A stretch of DNA of 22,310 nt, from contig JAUCBJ010001667.1 in assembly GCA_032718475.1 (NCBI GenBank), forward strand, positions 20,001-42,310, given 5' to 3'. Both the position numbers and the translations under genes were made by a program. Under the pieces are notes generated by a model. The model ran no database searches. It was not told the origin of the DNA and saw nothing but the letters and a program-made list of their open reading frames with translations. This document shows, piece by piece, positions 17,440 through 22,310 of this stretch. Position 1 is the first letter of the stretch. Each line of letters opens with the position of its first letter. The DNA is from Nemertoderma westbladi. Taxonomy: Eukaryota; Xenacoelomorpha; Nemertodermatida; Nemertodermatidae.

Positions 17440-17545
17440 ACATATACCGTAGTTTGTTTAGGCTTGATAGTAGTCTGTCAGTATTTGGTCTGCATTTTGT
17501 TTGAATAGTCTGTACGCGTAGCGTAATATTTATTATTCAGAGTTT

Positions 17546-18478
17546 ATGCGATTATTCGCAACATTCATATCCCCAAGTTTATTCCTACAGTAATTGTGTT
17601 TGTTATACATACCGTTATAGTTAAACTAACCCCGGTACTATACGGGCTGCTCGGCGTAGGTAAAGACTGGTGATTTTGTGCACCGGTCACTCCAGCAGAT
17701 ACCGTGGTTCTTTTAGCTGTTCAAGTATTTTTAACTACTGATTATTTGTTATACAAGTACTTGTACCTAATTTAGGGTTTAGTGTACAGTACTTTCCGAA
17801 AGTAATTAGTGTAGGCATTATATTTGTGTTGTAAAGTGGTTGATAGGCACGTACGTTAGCTCTATTAACTTCTAGGTAGGAACACTCCGTGATACATAAC
17901 GTAGTACCTATAGCGATACGGCTATAGGTCGTCAGGCGGTGGTATTTTCCTATCTGGGCAGCGCAGTGTATTTACTATTACTTATTATTTTCAAATACCG
18001 TAGTAACCTGTCCGTTGTAATAATCAGATATTCTAACCCTTTTGTTAGGCTGGTTAGTAGACTTCTTGTAAAATTACCCTAAAAATTTGTATTCGTGTAT
18101 TTGTAATTAAAATTTTGTGTTTATTTAGAGATTGTAATCTCAACCCGAATTGTACGTAATTTGTAGTATTAAGTAACTTAGGTAAATTAGAATTATTTGT
18201 TTTAGTGTCTAACAAGTAGCACTCCACTGAGAGCGCACAGCTTATGTGTAGTGACTCCCCCAGAAATAATAACATTTATTTCAACATTGACAAAACCCAT
18301 TAAACGGGTATATATATATTATAAATCAACTCAAACGATTTATAAATAGTAGGCCTGCCATATAACAATTAGGTCTCAATATCAGTTGGACTACTGCTTA
18401 AATAACGGCAATAAAGTAAGTTAAAGTAACCAAGTAACCCTTAAAATTCAGAAATTCAATTATTTTAAAATAATTGAT
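17546..18478 (+). other. Long noncoding leader, second part
   Basis: No credible ORF. Two hairpins stand out: GACTGGTG/CACCGGTC at about 17666-17690, and ACCTATAGC/GCTATAGGT at 17906-17929. The rest is AT-rich and unremarkable. Confidence 0.4.
17906..17929 (+). other. Perfect 9-bp hairpin in the leader
   Basis: ACCTATAGC (17906-17914) and GCTATAGGT (17921-17929) are exact complements around a 6-nt loop GATACG. Confidence 0.6.
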
Positions 18479-18720
18479 ATACCGGTATTTACGATAGGCC
18501 TATTATATATTTATATATTTGTGCTGAAATCATACCGGTATTCTGTAATTAATTCTAGTTAATAATTATACTTATATATACTATAAGTGTAAACTGCATA
18601 CCGGTATCCACGATAGGCCTATTATATATTTATATATATTTGTGCTAAAATTATATACCGGTATTCTGTAAAAAACCTAGTCTGTAATAATACTTATATA
18701 TACTATAAGCATACCGGTAT
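18479..18720. repeat. Tandem 113-119 bp repeats with five ATACCGGTAT palindromes
   Basis: Two copies (18479-18597 and 18598-18710) share ACGATAGGCCTATTATATATT and CTTATATATACTATAAG blocks. The 10-bp perfect palindrome ATACCGGTAT occurs at 18479, 18532, 18598, 18655 and 18711, spaced 53-66 bp. The array ends about 130 bp before the gag ATG. Confidence 0.9.
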
Positions 18721-18851
18721 ACTAATATATTATATATCACGCTACACTGAGTAGCAGTATCGGTAATTAATTACTAGGCTAGCAGTTAATACTGAATTAC
18801 TATACTTACTTAGACTGTAATTGCAGTAGACATTCAACTGTGTAAACAAAC

Positions 18852-21800
18852 ATGTCTGATACTAAGCAGAACCTGTCAGACAGTTTATTAGATGTAACTA
18901 TCTGCGACTCAGATAGAGGTGTAGAACCGTCTAGTCCTAAGTTCAGTTCACCTCCCACTGTGAGGAAGGTCATCCCTCCAGTAGTAATAACAGAACCTAG
19001 GCTGGTCCAACATCGTAGGTCTATCATAGGCACTCGAGCTCAGGTCAAGCGGGACCAAGAAGCAGCGGAACAGCAACAACCCGCGAGCCAAGAACTTATT
19101 TCTCAGCGGCCCGACAGCTCCAGTAGAGAAGATACTGTAGAACTGACACCCGAGCGCGGAGCAAAGATGACGGATGCGGTTTATTCGGATCCCCTTCTCA
19201 TCCTTCCTGCAGCCGTACTCACTAGGTTATTGATTGCGGTGGAAGAACACCAGATCGATTGGGCGAGAAGTAAGCGATCCACTAAAGATCGTTATGAGGG
19301 ATACACAAGGGAAGAACTGAAGTCTATGGTCGCGTCGCAATGGAACTTCCCCGGACCCGGACTCCCGTTTGATTTATCAGAAGCTGTCTGGGAAGACATA
19401 CACCGGATGGGAGTAGCCAAGGAAACCATCGATCCAGCTGTATGGAAGAGGTCCGCAGCCGGATACGCACAAGGATTCTTCAGCTCTATGGAGCGAGTAG
19501 AAAAACAACTGTTTAAACAACCTCAAGGACCTCAAGAGCAGGGACAACTGCTTTATCAAGTTAGAGAAAGAATTCTGCGAATTAGGCTAATCTTATCAGC
19601 CTTTGAGGAGGCTTCTAAAAGAAGACAAGACACGTCGTTGCAAGTTGCCGTAAAGACTTGGTTTCAACGGGTGAGTCGCCAGGTTCAAGGAACAGCTCAG
19701 TGGAAAGCTCAGCTGGAGGAGCGCTCAACCCATGGAGAATCAACGGACGCTACTTTTTCCCAAGTGGAAAGTGAAGCGACGGCAGAGAAACCGCATAAGA
19801 AGGATGCCATTGACATCTATCTGTCGGACTATCAGCGTTTTTTGGGAGATGAAGAGTTGAGGAGAAGGCTAGATGGACTTAGCCCTAATAGTGAAGGAGC
19901 CCAGCGTGTGTTGGATGCAATTGATGTGGATAGGTTAGCGGCGAACCAAGCTAAATTCGATGAACAACTCCGCATCGCTAGAGACCAAGAAGAACAAGTA
20001 AGGAAAAAACGTATAGAAGACAGAAAGATAGCAGCAGTGGCAGAGGCAGAAAGAAAAGCGACCTTGGCAGAAGCAGCGGCAGAGGCAAAAGCAGCAGCAG
20101 CAGAAGCAGAGGCAAAGGCAAAAGCGGCAGCAGCAGAAGCAGAGGCAAAGGCAAAAGCGGCAGCAGCAGAAGCAGAGGCAGAGGCAAAAGCGGCAGCAGC
20201 AGAAGCAGCGGCAGAGGCAAAAGCGGCAGCGGCAGAGGCAAAAGCGGCAGCGGTGGCGGAAGCAGAACGGAGAGCGGCTGAAGAGATCGCCCAACTAGAA
20301 TTGGAAAACATTCAGGAGAATCAAGACTGCATAAATAAACAGTTAACAGCTAGTAATATGCAGATGATGAATCGATCTACTCCCAAAAGACAGGGTTATA
20401 CATCATCTGAGGAAGGCGATACCACCGATACTGAAGGCAAAGGAAATCGATCTCGCCTAAGCAGACGTAAAAGAACATCCCACCGTCAAAAATTGCCTGA
20501 TTTGCCTCCAGCTGTTAGAAGGCAACTAAATAACACCAACTTAGGTAGTACAGAACCCACAGACCAAATAATTACAATAGAGAGACTCCCTACTATAGTA
20601 GATGAGCCCGAAATAGTTAGGTCTGTTCCCGAAGCCACCCTTTCGGTCGTAGAGACACCTGTACTCCCTGAACCTACCTCTCAATTCCCTTTGCACAGCA
20701 CTAAGCTACCTGTGCCCAGCAGAACAGTCCGTGAGACAGTTCATGCCCTGGACTCCGAGCGAAATATCCATGATTTGTCGCCCGTTGTCCCTCGTCCGCC
20801 CGCTACAACGTTGGCGAATCCCGCTTCGGCGGTTGAATGGGTGGATGAGAGACGACGGGGGATGGATCTCCTGCTCGGACAGATGCAGGAGACCGTTCAG
20901 CAATTCAAGGGCACAGTAAGGGAAAGTAGGCTAGAGTTGCAAGAAGTGCAGCAAAGTATCGCGCTAGAACGCGATAAATTAGTAAATACACAAAGGGGTA
21001 TACCACCACCCCCTGTAACAATGTGTCAACCTGTTAGGTCTGAAGTATCTCATGCGCAAGGTGTGGAGCCTACACGCATCTATACTGCTAGCGAAGTAGA
21101 AACTCCTATAGTGAACCCTATTAAGGGTAATTATAGACCTGTTGATAATGATATTCCCTATAGACCGGATCATAATCCGAGAAATTTATATACCGATAAC
21201 TCGATATTAAATAACACGATGGCCCAAGAAAGTTTTACGCGTCAAATGGCTAGAACCGAAGCCCGGCAAGCGGTAAAGGTGGGAGAGATCGTCAAGTTCA
21301 ATGGAGATGAGATGAAATGGTTACCTTTTAATGAATATTACAAAGATAACATACAGAACTCTGTGCTATCTAATGGAGAGAAACTTAGATTCCTCATCGA
21401 GTGCTTGGAAGGATCTCCAAAGTTAATGGCATTAAAGTTTATTGGACATCCAGACGGATTAAGACAAGTTTGGGATACACTAAACATCAGGTATGGTAAT
21501 AGGAATAACATAGCTGGGTATTTGTATGCAAAGTTGGTAGCGCCCCGAAAGTTTATTAGCAGCGGAATTATAGAGTTTTCCGATGAGATTCAGGAGATCT
21601 GTAGACAATTAGATTGGCTAGGTAAGTCTCATGAGTATCAGAATGCTATGGTTATTAGAGCAGTGGCTTCTACTTTACCGAAGGGTGGAGTAGGTACACG
21701 CTGGGATAAGAAAGTGTTATATATGATGGAACAACAACGACGAGACCCTACCATGGCTGATCTCATGTCATTCCTAGATGGAGAAGTGAAATTACAGCTC

Positions 21801-22310
21801 CTGAAACTGTCCAGGGAGAAGACACCGGAAAACAAGGTAAGTGAAAAACCCGTCTCTAGGAGAAAGGTAACACCAGTGTGCTATACAGACGACGGCGAAA
21901 GCCAGACTTCTCAAGGAGAAGATAGCGGGAAAGACACTGATAGATCTTATTATGTAAATAAAATGCCTAAAGATCAGGTAAGTAAATTCAAGTCTCGAAC
22001 AAATGACAGGAGAGAACAGGTAAGAAAAACTCCTCCTACGTCTCCCAAGAGAATTCAGGTGAGAAAGCCCGAAGAAAAAGCAAGTGTACACAATGTGACT
22101 CAGAGTAAGGTGAGTAACATCAAACCGAAATGTGCGCTATGTGACGGGACCCATCGCTTAAATATGTGTGATGAATTTCTAAAGAAATCATTAACTGAGA
22201 GACGTGAAGTCATGTGGGATAAGCGGTTATGTTATAATTGCCTCAGACAAGGACACCAACGGCGAACCTGTTACTCTGACATAAGGTGTGCAAAGTGTGG
22301 TGCGAAACAT
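18852..22310 (+). CDS. BEL/Pao-like Gag(-Pol), N-terminal 1153 codons, open at window end
   Basis: Starts at ATG 18852 with A at -3 and an in-frame TAA just upstream (18843-18845); no stop occurs to the window edge. By residue: a Ser/Pro/Glu-rich N-terminus; a helical region about 95-240; an Ala/Glu/Lys-rich coiled coil about 390-480; a basic and Pro-rich linker; a second coiled coil about 660-715; a DUF1759-like Gag region about 807-976; a Lys/Arg-rich linker; and Cys/His zinc-binding motifs from residue 1094 (CALCDGTHRLNMC, then CYNCLRQGHQRRTC and CAKCGAKH at the edge). This arrangement matches BEL/Pao Gag, with Pol expected to the right. It has the same architecture as the minus-strand element's Gag but very different sequence, so it belongs to another family. 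No break is seen, so this copy may be young. Confidence 0.88.
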   Translation, partial: MSDTKQNLSDSLLDVTICDSDRGVEPSSPKFSSPPTVRKVIPPVVITEPRLVQHRRSIIGTRAQVKRDQEAAEQQQPASQELISQRPDSSSREDTVELTPERGAKMTDAVYSDPLLILPAAVLTRLLIAVEEHQIDWARSKRSTKDRYEGYTREELKSMVASQWNFPGPGLPFDLSEAVWEDIHRMGVAKETIDPAVWKRSAAGYAQGFFSSMERVEKQLFKQPQGPQEQGQLLYQVRERILRIRLILSAFEEASKRRQDTSLQVAVKTWFQRVSRQVQGTAQWKAQLEERSTHGESTDATFSQVESEATAEKPHKKDAIDIYLSDYQRFLGDEELRRRLDGLSPNSEGAQRVLDAIDVDRLAANQAKFDEQLRIARDQEEQVRKKRIEDRKIAAVAEAERKATLAEAAAEAKAAAAEAEAKAKAAAAEAEAKAKAAAAEAEAEAKAAAAEAAAEAKAAAAEAKAAAVAEAERRAAEEIAQLELENIQENQDCINKQLTASNMQMMNRSTPKRQGYTSSEEGDTTDTEGKGNRSRLSRRKRTSHRQKLPDLPPAVRRQLNNTNLGSTEPTDQIITIERLPTIVDEPEIVRSVPEATLSVVETPVLPEPTSQFPLHSTKLPVPSRTVRETVHALDSERNIHDLSPVVPRPPATTLANPASAVEWVDERRRGMDLLLGQMQETVQQFKGTVRESRLELQEVQQSIALERDKLVNTQRGIPPPPVTMCQPVRSEVSHAQGVEPTRIYTASEVETPIVNPIKGNYRPVDNDIPYRPDHNPRNLYTDNSILNNTMAQESFTRQMARTEARQAVKVGEIVKFNGDEMKWLPFNEYYKDNIQNSVLSNGEKLRFLIECLEGSPKLMALKFIGHPDGLRQVWDTLNIRYGNRNNIAGYLYAKLVAPRKFISSGIIEFSDEIQEICRQLDWLGKSHEYQNAMVIRAVASTLPKGGVGTRWDKKVLYMMEQQRRDPTMADLMSFLDGEVKLQLLKLSREKTPENKVSEKPVSRRKVTPVCYTDDGESQTSQGEDSGKDTDRSYYVNKMPKDQVSKFKSRTNDRREQVRKTPPTSPKRIQVRKPEEKASVHNVTQSKVSNIKPKCALCDGTHRLNMCDEFLKKSLTERREVMWDKRLCYNCLRQGHQRRTCYSDIRCAKCGAKH
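20060..20270 (+). repeat. Ala/Glu/Lys codon-repeat tract in Gag
   Basis: Imperfect tandem units of GCAGCAGCAGAAGCAGAGGC type encode an alternating Ala-Glu-Ala-Lys helix. The reverse strand is also open here only because of the repetitive composition. It extends a coiled coil and is probably length-variable. Confidence 0.85.
21834..22116 (+). other. Cluster of 5' splice-site-like words in the gag linker
   Basis: Six (A/C)AG|GT(A/G)A words occur with GT at 21837, 21867, 21978, 22020, 22059 and 22110. Several match the donor consensus closely (AAG|GTAAGTG, CAG|GTAAGTA, CAG|GTAAGA, AAG|GTGAGTA). All are in the same codon phase, reading (K/Q)-V-(S/R/T). They could be donors for a spliced RNA or reflect a repeated peptide word. 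Confidence 0.6.

Larger units (their letters stand above)
16963..17545. repeat. Tandem duplication, about 287-bp unit
   Basis: Two abutting copies (about 16963-17250 and 17251-17545) align with a 287-288 bp offset. Matching landmarks include GATAATTTGTAGGCT at the start and GTCTGTACG-GTAGCGTA near the end. The flanks have many substitutions, while a 116-nt core is nearly identical, so divergence is uneven. Confidence 0.85.

Noticed and set aside
19832-20311. Minus-strand Ala- and Cys/Leu-rich frames
   Set aside because: They are antisense shadows of the GCA/GAA/AAA codon repeat in the + strand Gag coiled coil; all three minus frames are open there for that reason.

Overview
The window looks like repeat-rich nuclear DNA of an animal, probably an invertebrate. 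I see no host gene, tRNA or rRNA. Nearly everything can be read as LTR-type retrotransposons, two of them in the BEL/Pao superfamily. The species cannot be fixed from the sequence. The evidence for animal DNA is BEL/Pao Gag-Pol proteins with DUF1759-like, A17/RT, integrase and DUF5641-like parts, an AT-rich background, and no bacterial gene layout.

Layout. (1) Positions 2-125 and 13669-14839 (+ strand) look like two pieces of one Ty3/gypsy-like gag-pol relic. (2) A 13.5-kb minus-strand unit (about 126-13668) appears to have inserted between them. The pentamer ACGTG lies at both junctions (121-125 and 13669-13673), and the relic's reading frame resumes in phase. The unit carries a very long BEL/Pao Gag-Pol frame (13063 down to 4547) broken by a single in-frame TGA inside RNase H. 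Downstream come overlapping AATAAA signals, a 17-copy array of a small palindrome (3716-4410), and a second long frame (3236 down to 1026, perhaps on to 651). That second frame has a coiled coil, an acidic stretch and three CCHC zinc knuckles, and is cut by a few in-frame stops with no frameshift. I found no pair of direct LTRs at the ends of this unit. (3) From about 15036 a second BEL/Pao-like element starts on the + strand: a candidate LTR end and primer-binding site near 15302-15324, a noncoding leader of about 3.5 kb, and a gag(-pol) frame from 18852 that runs open off the right edge.

Functionally, each element would make a Gag that coats its RNA. The minus element also encodes protease, reverse transcriptase, RNase H and integrase. 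The most unusual items are the zinc-knuckle ORF downstream of a BEL/Pao pol that already has its own Gag, the 17-copy palindrome array between the two frames, and a duplicated, strongly foldable 116-nt block in the + element's leader that is far better conserved than the duplication around it. All functional statements are inferred from sequence motifs. No database search was run.
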